From assembly GCA_018903055.1 (NCBI GenBank), contig JAHIPW010000041.1, positions 1-7,613 on the forward strand: 7,613 nt of DNA. Reading direction: 5' to 3'. Below the pieces are notes generated by a model that saw only the letters and a program-made list of their open reading frames with translations, made no database searches and had not been told where the DNA came from. Every line of letters begins with the position of its first letter. Position 1 is the stretch's first letter. Positions 1 to 5,668 of the stretch are shown here, piece by piece. Origin of the DNA: DRGV01 sp018903055 [NCBI: bacterium] (GTDB lineage: Bacteria > UBP18 > UBA7526). The translations under genes were made by a program, and so were the position numbers.

Positions 1-17
1 ACCAGAGGCCATAAGAA

Positions 18-2528
18 ATGAGTAAGTACATTGAGGTGGTGGTGGGACTGCCTATAGATAGGCTCTTTCACTATGCCATCCCCTCTCATCTGGAAGAAGA
101 GACGGCCCTGGGGAAGAGGGTCCTCATCCCCTTCGGCTCCCGCCAGATAACGGGATACATTGTGGGATTTATCGAGGAACCCCCTACGGATAGGATAAGA
201 GAGATCATAGATGTCATTGATCGAGAGCCGGTTCTTTCCCCCCGGATGTTGAAACTCACTAAATGGGTCTCAGATTATTATCTTTCTCCCTGGGGACAGG
301 TGATTGAGGCTGTTCTGCCCATCGGGACGAAGATAGAGAGTAGAAGGGTTGTTAGATTAAAAGATTTTGACTTAGTCAAAGTCATTCCCGAGATAGAAAA
401 AAAGTCCTTTGACCAGGCTCAGGTCTTGAAAATTCTGGAAGAAAAAAAGGAGATGGGTCTGGAAGAGATTATGAAAAGGATGAACCCCGCCCCTCTAAAG
501 AGGAGCGGGGGTGAACCCCGCCCCTTACAGAGGAGCGGGGTAAAGAAGAAAGGGGTCTATTCTGCAGTAAATGCCCTGGAGAAGAAAGGTTTGGTGGAGA
601 GCAGACTGGTATTGAAGGAGAGGCTGGTCAAGCCCAAGATAATCAGAATGGTAAAGGCCAAAGAAATCTCAGAGGAGATGCTTAAAAAGTTAGAAAAGGG
701 GGCTCCCAAGCAAGCCCAGGCCTTGAGGATATTGAGAGAAAGCAAAGAAGAAATGACCCCTCTTCAATTGGCAGAGAAAGCAAGAACATCAACCGCTACC
801 ATTAAAAGTCTAAAGGAAAAGGGGTTCTTGGATTACGTTCTTAAAGAAGTGAGGCGCAGGGCAAAAGAGATTGGAAGGGTAGAGAAAGAGATTGAAAAAT
901 TAAAGTTGACTGATGAGCAACGGAAGGCCTTAGGAGTAATAAAAAAAAGCATCAGCGAAAAGAAAGGTGAGGTCATTCTATTGCAGGGGCCCAGGGGAAG
1001 CGGCAAGGAGAGAATCTATTTAGAGGCCATTACCCACTCTCTCTCAAAGGGCAGAGGAGCCATCCTTCTCTATCCTGAAATCATATTCGCCTCAAGAGCA
1101 TTTGCCCGCCTCACATCCTGTCTCGGCGATAGGGTGGGGATACTACATAGTGAGTTATCGCCCGGAGTGCGCTATGATGAGTGGCAGAGGATAAAGAAAG
1201 GGATGGCGAATGTCATTATTGGCACCCGCCTGGCTATCTTCGCTCCCGTGAAAAACCTGGGCCTAATCATCATCGATGGAGAAGAAGAAACTTCCTATAA
1301 GCAGGAAGAGGTTCCCAGATATTATGCTCGGGAAGTAGCCTTAAGGAGGGCAAGAGAGTCTGGAGCTACAGTAATCCTATCGAGTGGTTCTCCCACCCTA
1401 GAGTCCTATTATGAGGTTAAAAATGAAAATTATCGATTGGTGAGATTATCCCAGCGCATCGATAAAAGAAAACTTCCTGAAATCAAATTAGTTGATATGC
1501 GCCTGGAATTGACCCAGAAGAAGAATCGGAGCATCTTTTCCCTAGAGCTTCAGGAGAGAATGAGAAAGAGATTGGAGGGAAAGGGTCAGGTCATTCTATT
1601 TTTGAATAGAAGAGGATTTGCTTCCTTCATTCTCTGCCGGGAGTGTGGACTGGTGCTGCGCTGTCCTAACTGTAATTTATCTCTGACTTATCACTTTCCA
1701 CAAGCGTTTCTGCGCTGCCACCACTGTAATTATTCTATTAAAGTCCCCAATATCTGCCCCAACTGTCGGGGATACTATATGAGACCCTTCGGCATTGGTA
1801 CCCAGAGGGTCGAGGAGGAAATTAGAAAATTATTCCCTAAAGCAAGAGTAATGCGCATGGATACTGATACTACCAGAAAGAAAGGTTCTTACCAAAGAAT
1901 GGTTAAAGCATTTGAGGAAAGAAGAGTAGATATTTTGGTGGGAACCCAGATGGTGCTTAAAGGATTAGAGTTTAAAGGCAAGGTCTTATTGGGAGTAGTC
2001 TCTGCAGATACTGCCCTGAATCTTCCCGATTTCCGGGCAACGGAGAGGACTTTTGCCCTTCTTTCCCAGGTCGGGGGAAAAGCGGGAAGGGGGAGCCTTC
2101 CGGATGAGGTAGTCATCCAGACTTATACCCCGGAACACTATGGCATAAGGGAGGCCTGTTTTGGAGATTACGACTCCTTCTATAATCGGGAGATAGAATA
2201 TAGAAAAGAACTCTCCTATCCTCCATTTACGCATTTAATCAATATCCTGGTGAGGAGTAACGTGGAGAAACAATCCCAGAAAGTGGCCTCTCATCTGGCG
2301 AGTGCCCTGATAAAGGCAAAAAAAGAGGAGAAGGTCCAGATACTCGGTCCCTCTCCTGCTCCTTTGGCCCGGGTTAAGGGACAATATCGGTGGCAGGTGG
2401 CCTTAAAAGGAGCAAATATTGAAAACCTGAGGAGGGTCCTGCGCCCCATACTAAAAAAGGAAAAGTCCCTCACCCGTTACAGCAACGTTTTCATCAGAGT
2501 AGATGTCGATCCCGTCGCTTTACTTTAG
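18..2528 (+). CDS. priA: Primosomal protein N' (PriA), with degenerate ATPase motifs
   Basis: PriA binds stalled forks and D-loops in the cytoplasm and directs reloading of the replicative helicase. The 836 residues follow the family order: N-terminal 3'-DNA-end binding domain (about 1-105, with the typical DYYLSPWGQVIEAVLP), winged helix (about 130-210), helicase lobe 1 (about 295-470), lobe 2 with the zinc insertion (about 520-700) and a C-terminal domain. All eight zinc cysteines are present: C540, C543, C549, C552, C567, C570, C580, C583. GTQMVLKG (642-649) and PDFRATER (670-677) are family-typical. Several catalytic positions differ from the family norm. Walker A ends GSGKE (E331 for Thr), the DEEH box reads DGEE (420-423), motif III SAT reads SGS (456-458) and motif VI has K688 for Arg. 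ATPase activity may therefore be weak or absent. Residues 155-174 come from an inserted palindromic repeat. The ATG at 18 has a weak AGAGG at 4-8. Identification is secure; activity is inferred. Confidence 0.96.
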   Translation: MSKYIEVVVGLPIDRLFHYAIPSHLEEETALGKRVLIPFGSRQITGYIVGFIEEPPTDRIREIIDVIDREPVLSPRMLKLTKWVSDYYLSPWGQVIEAVLPIGTKIESRRVVRLKDFDLVKVIPEIEKKSFDQAQVLKILEEKKEMGLEEIMKRMNPAPLKRSGGEPRPLQRSGVKKKGVYSAVNALEKKGLVESRLVLKERLVKPKIIRMVKAKEISEEMLKKLEKGAPKQAQALRILRESKEEMTPLQLAEKARTSTATIKSLKEKGFLDYVLKEVRRRAKEIGRVEKEIEKLKLTDEQRKALGVIKKSISEKKGEVILLQGPRGSGKERIYLEAITHSLSKGRGAILLYPEIIFASRAFARLTSCLGDRVGILHSELSPGVRYDEWQRIKKGMANVIIGTRLAIFAPVKNLGLIIIDGEEETSYKQEEVPRYYAREVALRRARESGATVILSSGSPTLESYYEVKNENYRLVRLSQRIDKRKLPEIKLVDMRLELTQKKNRSIFSLELQERMRKRLEGKGQVILFLNRRGFASFILCRECGLVLRCPNCNLSLTYHFPQAFLRCHHCNYSIKVPNICPNCRGYYMRPFGIGTQRVEEEIRKLFPKARVMRMDTDTTRKKGSYQRMVKAFEERRVDILVGTQMVLKGLEFKGKVLLGVVSADTALNLPDFRATERTFALLSQVGGKAGRGSLPDEVVIQTYTPEHYGIREACFGDYDSFYNREIEYRKELSYPPFTHLINILVRSNVEKQSQKVASHLASALIKAKKEEKVQILGPSPAPLARVKGQYRWQVALKGANIENLRRVLRPILKKEKSLTRYSNVFIRVDVDPVALL
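481..540 (+). repeat. Double GC-rich palindromic repeat inserted in frame in priA
   Basis: Two adjacent copies of a hairpin unit make exactly 60 nt. In the first, CCCCGCCCCTCT (485-496) pairs with AGAGGAGCGGGG (499-510) across a 2-nt loop with one mismatch. In the second, CCCCGCCCCT (516-525) pairs with AGGAGCGGGG (531-540), again with one mismatch. The insert is read through as about 20 residues (155-174), rich in Pro, Arg and Gly, in the winged-helix region. Removing these 60 nt joins the flanks in frame as EIMKRIKKKGVYSAVNALEK, which reads as a continuous winged-helix sequence. The unit matches the copies around fmt and the PASTA gene, so it is a dispersed family member rather than native PriA sequence. 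Confidence 0.88.
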
Positions 2529-2555
2529 TAGGCAGAAAATAGAAAATTATCTAAA

Positions 2556-2766
2556 ACGACTTACGTCAAACGGTTGCGGTTGCGAGGCTCGTATCGATGA
2601 TATACTGTAATATTAAAAATCAAAGTGTAAAAATTAAAATGACATATAAAAATGTAAAATATTTCAAAATTTTTGATTTTTAATTTGTAATTTTGATGTT
2701 TAATTTTTGATATTTAATTTTTCAACGTAACCGATAGACGTAAGACGAAACGAGCAGCGTAACCGA
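2556..2766. repeat. MITE-like nested inverted repeat filling the priA downstream spacer
   Basis: The 252-nt gene-free gap between the priA stop and the convergent gene is almost wholly repeat. The outer arm at 2560-2578 (CTTACGTCAAACGGTTGCG) matches the reverse complement of 2726-2744 at about 16 of 19 positions. A further segment near 2577-2597 is complementary to about 2746-2766. The interior (about 2610-2723) is very AT-rich and itself roughly palindromic: words such as TTAAAAATCAAA on the left answer TTTTTGATTTTTAATT on the right. The structure resembles a miniature inverted-repeat element or a fold-back dispersed repeat. It separates two converging genes and could end transcription from both sides, although no classic GC stem plus U-tract terminator is visible. 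Confidence 0.65.
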
Positions 2767-2780
2767 AATACGATTGCCGA

Positions 2781-3509
2781 TTATTTTCGGAGGCACTTGT
2801 GGCATCTTTCTAAGAGATTGTCCGGGTATTCGTCGAAGGCCTCTCTCTCTATGATGCTCTTGAGTTTCTCAATGCAGGGAGAACAGTCTTTCCTCTTTAA
2901 TTTTTCATACGTCTTGTCTGTAAATCCTAATATCTTACCCTTCCTGAGATCCATTACCTTGAAGTGCTTTATATCTAAGAGCGTGAGGACCGCCATTCTC
3001 AACATATCTCCCCAATCCAGCTCCCTCTTCGTCTTATACTTCTGATAGGGCGATTTTATCTTTCCGTTATACTCCGGGATTTTCTTATCCCACTTGCTAC
3101 ACGTCCTTAGAGTAGTATGTCCTTGCTTTCTCATAATGATCTGATATCCTGGCTCTTCTTCTACGCTCTGGACAATCTTTGCCATCCTATCAAGGGAAAA
3201 CCAGTCGTAGAAGAATTTAACATGGAAGGAATCAGAGACAGAGGAGAAGAGATAGGCATCTCCTAACTTATACTTCCTAATTAATTTCTTCACTTCTTTT
3301 CGTACCTGGGCGATGTACATACGATCGTAGTCGATGAATAGGGGATGAAGGTCGGTTCCCGGGACCTTAGAAATTACCCCTCCAGTGAGCATCTGCTCAT
3401 GGATGGGTCTGGTAGGGTCTCTCCGCGCCCAGTAAAATTTCATCTGGATGGCGATGCCCTCCCTCATATTCAAGGGTGGCAACTTGGCGTGATAGAGTTT
3501 TTTCTTCAT
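2781..3509 (-). CDS. Uncharacterised 242-residue protein with possible primase-like motifs and C-terminal CxxC pairs
   Basis: I do not recognise the family. The ATG at 3509 is chosen because AAGGAGG lies 6 nt upstream of it. An in-frame ATG 30 nt further up has no such site and lies in repeat sequence. The protein is basic, with no signal peptide or membrane segment. FIDYDR (58-63) followed by SSVSDSFHVKFF (89-100), with H96, resembles the hhDxD and SxH motifs of archaeo-eukaryotic primase/polymerase folds. TTLRTCSKW (132-140) could be a third conserved block, but no clear third acidic catalytic residue is seen. The C-terminus has CSPC (209-212) and CHKC (236-239), a plausible zinc site. The gene sits opposite to its neighbours in the slot often held by def, is flanked by repeats and has its own promoter, so it may be acquired. 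It is very likely a real gene; the function is a guess. Confidence 0.8.
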   Translation of the reverse strand: MKKKLYHAKLPPLNMREGIAIQMKFYWARRDPTRPIHEQMLTGGVISKVPGTDLHPLFIDYDRMYIAQVRKEVKKLIRKYKLGDAYLFSSVSDSFHVKFFYDWFSLDRMAKIVQSVEEEPGYQIIMRKQGHTTLRTCSKWDKKIPEYNGKIKSPYQKYKTKRELDWGDMLRMAVLTLLDIKHFKVMDLRKGKILGFTDKTYEKLKRKDCSPCIEKLKSIIEREAFDEYPDNLLERCHKCLRK

Positions 3510-3515
3510 TTTTCT

Positions 3516-3522
3516 CCTCCTT
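3516..3522 (-). promoter_or_regulatory. Ribosome binding site fixing the start of the minus-strand gene
   Basis: On the minus strand AAGGAGG is followed by a 6-nt spacer and ATG at 3509. This is a near-perfect Shine-Dalgarno sequence. It selects the start giving MKKKLYHAKL over the longer in-frame ATG at 3539. Confidence 0.85.
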
Positions 3523-3632
3523 TGCAACCACAAAAGCACTAAATCTAACTGAAAAGCACAAAAAGTCTTACTTCTGCGTTTTTATTTTTACTTTTGTGGT
3601 TTAGTGGTTGCAACCACAAAGACGCAAAAACA
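3522..3632. repeat. Inverted ACCACAAAAG-type repeat with a 14-bp perfect palindrome
   Basis: The leader of the minus-strand gene consists of a fold-back repeat. TTGCAACCAC at 3522-3531 is answered by its inverse GTGGTTGCAA at 3604-3613, and ACAAAAGCACTAAA-type words by CTTTTGTGGTTTAGT. A second fold-back centres on GTGGTTGCAACCAC (3604-3617, perfect palindrome), with CTGCGTTTTT on its left and AGACGCAAAAAC on its right. The GACGCAAA word recurs after rpe. It looks like a dispersed, non-coding repeat. It would be transcribed as part of the 5' leader of the minus-strand gene and could form a strong hairpin there. Confidence 0.7.
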
Positions 3633-3641
3633 AACATCTTA

Positions 3642-3670
3642 AGTATAGCGAAAGATAAAAGAAAAGTCAA
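3642..3670 (-). promoter_or_regulatory. Candidate sigma70-type promoter for the minus-strand gene
   Basis: Reading the minus strand, TTGACT (3670-3665, five of six to TTGACA) is followed by exactly 17 nt and TATACT (3647-3642, five of six to TATAAT). Transcription would begin near 3635 and give a leader of about 125 nt containing the ACCACAAAAG inverted repeat. The -35 box abuts, and by 2 bases overlaps, the end of a GC-rich palindrome copy. The promoter is inferred from sequence alone. Confidence 0.6.
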
Positions 3671-3697
3671 CCCCGCACCTTTTCAAAAGAGGTGGAG
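3669..3697. repeat. Degenerate copy of the GC-rich palindromic repeat (CCCCGCACC variant)
   Basis: CCCCGCACCTTTT (3671-3683) is followed directly by CAAAAGAGGTGGAG, giving an imperfect hairpin. The left arm equals that of the copy before the PASTA gene, while the right arm has diverged. It lies between the two divergent promoters, which suggests an old copy. Confidence 0.7.
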
Positions 3698-3702
3698 TCA
3701 AT

Positions 3703-3731
3703 TTGATTTTTATCGTAAAGTATGGTATCAT
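3703..3731 (+). promoter_or_regulatory. Candidate promoter for the fmt operon
   Basis: TTGATT (3703-3708, four of six to TTGACA), a 17-nt spacer and TATCAT (3726-3731, five of six to TATAAT), preceded by TGG giving an extended -10. The start of transcription would be near 3738, leaving a leader of about 150 nt before fmt that holds two GC-rich repeat copies and two tiny ORFs. It points away from the minus-strand promoter 32 nt upstream. Confidence 0.55.
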
Positions 3732-3750
3732 TTAAAATTTAGAGGATAAA

Positions 3751-3822
3751 ATGAACCCCGCCCCTCATAGAATTGGTAATCTTGAGTCTGAAAAACTTAG
3801 AGTGATGGAGTCTTTTTTATGA
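3751..3822 (+). CDS. Possible 23-residue leader ORF upstream of fmt
   Basis: ATG at 3751 is preceded by AGAGG (3741-3745) with a 5-nt spacer and opens 23 codons (MNPAPHRIGNLESEKLRVM, then ESFL) ending in TGA. Its first codons lie in a half copy of the GC-rich repeat. Its stop overlaps the next small ORF as ATGA. No homology is recognised. It could be a translated leader or chance; the short length and repeat origin argue for caution. Confidence 0.25.
   Translation: MNPAPHRIGNLESEKLRVMESFL
3752..3770. repeat. Half copy of the GC-rich palindromic repeat
   Basis: TGAACCCCGCCCCTCATAG is the left arm of the family, identical to the priA copy through CCCCGCCCCT. No right arm follows nearby, so this copy is truncated or pairs with arms further downstream (3853-3887). 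Confidence 0.65.
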
Positions 3823-3890
3823 AAGTTATTTACTTAAATCCCGCCCCTCAGAGAGGGGCGAGGATGAATATGAAAGGAGGGGCGGGGTGA
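3819..3890 (+). CDS. Possible 23-residue ORF overlapping the fmt start
   Basis: ATG at 3819 overlaps the previous small ORF by ATGA. The frame runs 23 codons, through both hairpin arms of the repeat, to a TGA at 3888 that overlaps the fmt GTG by 4 nt. Its last six codons (ATG at 3870, MKGGAG) parallel MLKGAG just before the PASTA gene. It may serve translational coupling rather than make a useful peptide. It is unproven. Confidence 0.25.
   Translation: MKVIYLNPAPQRGARMNMKGGAG
3838..3890 (+). repeat. GC-rich palindromic repeat carrying the fmt start signals
   Basis: The left arm CCCGCCCCTC (3840-3849) can pair locally with GAGGGGCG (3853-3860, loop AGA). It can also pair with a second right arm, GAGGGGCGGG (3877-3886), which contains part of the ribosome binding site and touches the GTG start. 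The order left arm, right arm, GAATATG, second right arm, GGGGTGAA matches the copy at 5666-5747. Confidence 0.82.
3875..3889 (+). promoter_or_regulatory. Ribosome binding site and GTG start of fmt, supplied by the repeat
   Basis: AGGAGG (3875-3880), a 6-nt spacer (GGCGGG) and GTG at 3887. All of it lies in the right arm of the GC-rich repeat. No ATG further downstream fits the Fmt N-terminus (MKIIFMGTPEF), so this start is well supported. Confidence 0.8.
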
Positions 3891-4918
3891 AGATAATCTT
3901 TATGGGAACCCCGGAGTTTGCCTGCTCCTCTCTTTTAGCTTTGATTGAGAGTAAACATAATATTGTAGGAATAATTACCCAGCCGGATCGAAGGAAGGGG
4001 AGGGGAATGAATATCTCCTTATCCCCAGTGAAGGAGCTGGCCTTAGGGCATAATCTGAATATCTATCAACCATCGAATATAAATGATCCAGAATTTATTG
4101 ACCTTTTAAGAAAAATCTCTCCAGACTTAATTGTTATCGTTGCCTTTGGCCGGATCTTATCAAAAGAGGTTCTAAAATTACCAAAGTGCGGATGCATTAA
4201 TCTTCACGCTTCTTTGCTTCCCAAATATAGGGGAGCGGCTCCCATTCCCTGGGCTATTCTTGCTGGTGAAGAGAAGACTGGGGTGACTACCTTCTATCTG
4301 AGCGAGGAGGTGGATAGCGGAGATATTATTTTACAGAGAGAAGAGAAGATTAGGGCGGATGATACTACCGCTACCTTAAGCAAAAGATTGGCCGGGATGG
4401 GTGCAGAATTATTGATAGAAACCATCGATAAAATTGAGGGGAAAGAGGCGCCAAGGATACCTCAGAATAAAGAAAAGGCGACCTATGCTCCAAGACTGAA
4501 GAAAGAAGATGGTTTTATAGATTGGCAGGAGTCTGCCTCCCGGATAGAAAGACTCGTTTGGGCTATGGACCCCTGGCCCGGAGCGCATACTTATTTTGCA
4601 GGAAAATTATTGAAGATTTGGAAGGCAGAAGAGACTACAGGTCTCAAGCCTCAGGCTTCAGGCTTCAAAAGGCCGGGGAAAGTGATAGATATTACTAAAG
4701 AGGGAATGGTTGTGGCCTGTGGAGAAGGGTTCTTGTTGATTAAGGAGGTTCAGCCTCCGGGCAAGAAAAGGATGAGCGCCTCTTCCTTTGCCTCAGGATA
4801 TAGGATAAAGACAGGCGATATTCTAAGTAACAAATCCGAAATCCGAAATCCGAAATCCGAAACAAATCCGAATGACCAAAATTCAAATGTTCCAAACGAA
4901 AGTAGTTTTGGATTTTGA
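3887..4918 (+). CDS. fmt: Methionyl-tRNA formyltransferase, with repeat-derived tail
   Basis: Fmt formylates initiator Met-tRNA using 10-formyl-tetrahydrofolate. The N-terminal Rossmann domain begins MKIIFMGTPEFA. The catalytic residues are N105 and H107 in CINLHASLLPKYRGAAPI, and D143 in EEVDSGDI. The C-terminal OB-type tRNA-binding domain spans about 207-312 (GFIDWQESASRIERLVWAMDPWPGA is typical in position and sequence). At 343 residues it exceeds the usual length of about 310. The excess is a polar tail, 314-343, encoded by an AT-rich dispersed repeat. A second short repeat encodes residues 252-261 in the linker before the OB barrel. Neither touches the active site, so the enzyme should work. 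The GTG start and ribosome binding site lie in a GC-rich repeat. The gene is first in a likely operon, after the promoter at 3703-3731; def, its usual partner, is not in the window. Confidence 0.96.
   Translation: MKIIFMGTPEFACSSLLALIESKHNIVGIITQPDRRKGRGMNISLSPVKELALGHNLNIYQPSNINDPEFIDLLRKISPDLIVIVAFGRILSKEVLKLPKCGCINLHASLLPKYRGAAPIPWAILAGEEKTGVTTFYLSEEVDSGDIILQREEKIRADDTTATLSKRLAGMGAELLIETIDKIEGKEAPRIPQNKEKATYAPRLKKEDGFIDWQESASRIERLVWAMDPWPGAHTYFAGKLLKIWKAEETTGLKPQASGFKRPGKVIDITKEGMVVACGEGFLLIKEVQPPGKKRMSASSFASGYRIKTGDILSNKSEIRNPKSETNPNDQNSNVPNESSFGF
4644..4668. repeat. Short AGGCTTC/AAGCCT repeat inside fmt
   Basis: AAGCCT (4646-4651) and AGGCTT (4653-4658) form a perfect inverted repeat around one base, and AGGCTTC is repeated in tandem (4653-4659, 4660-4666). 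It encodes GLKPQASGFK in the Fmt interdomain linker, a tolerant place for an insertion. The word type looks like a dispersed repeat, but one copy here cannot prove that. Confidence 0.5.
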
Positions 4919-4978
4919 AAATTGGAATTTAGAAATTGTTTAGGATTTAGAAATTAGAATTTAGTATTTAAATGAATT
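4831..4978. repeat. AT-rich fold-back repeat with tandem AAATCCG heptamers at the fmt 3' end
   Basis: AAATCCG is repeated four times in tandem (4832-4859). The following sequence with ACCAAAATTC and GTTCCAAAC is answered by GTTTTGGATTTTG and AATTGGAATTTAG-type words, and the tract ends in GGATTTAGAAATTAG, roughly complementary to the heptamers. The whole resembles a degenerate large palindrome. Its left part is translated as the Fmt tail; its right part fills the 72-nt gap before the YugP-like gene. Confidence 0.72.
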
Positions 4979-4990
4979 CGGGGGTAAACA

Positions 4991-5668
4991 ATGGGTTTTT
5001 ACAATTCTTATCTCATTCTCCTTCCTGCCCTAATCCTGGCTCTCTACGCCCAGCATAAGGTAAAAGGCACCTATCGGAAGTATTCTAAAGTTGCTTCCCA
5101 AAGAGGATGGAGTGGGGCCCAGACAGCAAGAAATCTCTTGGATGAGAATGGCTTAAGTGAAATCAAGATTGAAAAAATTCCGGGAACGTTAACCGACCAT
5201 TATGACCCCAGAGCAAAAGTCTTACGCCTTTCTGCTCCCATCCATGATAGTTCTTCTCTGTCTGCCCTGGGGATTGCGGCCCATGAGACGGGCCATGCCA
5301 TTCAGGACTCAAGGGCTTATCTGCCCTTAAGGATTCGCCATGCCATCTTTCCCGCCACTGCTTTGGGAACGAACTTAGCCTTCCCTCTATTCTTCATCGG
5401 CTTCTTCTTCCGCAACTTGGCCTTTTTGATGAACGTCGGCATTCTATTCTTTTCAGCTGCTGTTATCTTTCAGATAGTTACCCTGCCCGTAGAGAGGAAT
5501 GCTTCAAAGAGAGCGTTAGTCTTGCTTAAGGAAGGGAATTATTTGGGGGAAGAGGAGATCTCTGGGGCGAGTAAGGTCCTCTCTGCCGCTGCCTTGACTT
5601 ACTTAGCCGCTACCGCCATGGCAGTGATGCAGCTTCTTCGCCTCTTGATTCTACGACAAAGCAGATGA
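4991..5668 (+). CDS. Membrane zinc metallopeptidase, YugP family
   Basis: This is a 225-residue member of the YugP / Zn_peptidase_2 family of integral-membrane neutral zinc peptidases, whose substrates are not established. The zinc motif HETGH lies at 98-102, with H98 and H102 as ligands and E99 as catalytic base. The family block TLPVERNASKRA (164-175) carries E168, a likely third ligand; the family more often has Phe where R169 is. Membrane segments are about 6-22, 126-143, 145-163 and 200-221. The length is normal for the family. The ATG at 4991 has a G-rich but imperfect ribosome binding site (GGGGG at 4980-4984). The stop TGA coincides with the first bases of a GC-rich repeat copy, so the native C-terminus may have been altered. 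Its place between fmt and the PASTA gene suggests co-transcription. Confidence 0.92.
   Translation: MGFYNSYLILLPALILALYAQHKVKGTYRKYSKVASQRGWSGAQTARNLLDENGLSEIKIEKIPGTLTDHYDPRAKVLRLSAPIHDSSSLSALGIAAHETGHAIQDSRAYLPLRIRHAIFPATALGTNLAFPLFFIGFFFRNLAFLMNVGILFFSAAVIFQIVTLPVERNASKRALVLLKEGNYLGEEEISGASKVLSAAALTYLAATAMAVMQLLRLLILRQSR

Noticed and set aside
481-540. CRISPR-like repeat
   Set aside because: Only two adjacent palindromes without spacers, inside a coding frame; no array or cas gene is present.
2529-2780. Intrinsic terminator after priA
   Set aside because: The fold-back is AT-rich and long, without a compact GC stem followed by a U-tract. It is kept as a repeat only.
3510-3539. Longer start for the minus-strand gene (MLLWLQRRRK extension)
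   Set aside because: The extension is encoded by the ribosome binding site and repeat sequence. The ATG at 3509 has AAGGAGG at ideal spacing.
2797-3542. Plus-strand frames opposite the minus-strand gene
   Set aside because: They are short, lack ribosome binding sites and have no recognisable domains; the minus-strand frame has all three kinds of support except a known family.
3751-3886. Remnant of def (peptide deformylase) upstream of fmt
   Set aside because: Neither small frame shows deformylase motifs (GxGLAAxQ, EGCLS, HExDH).
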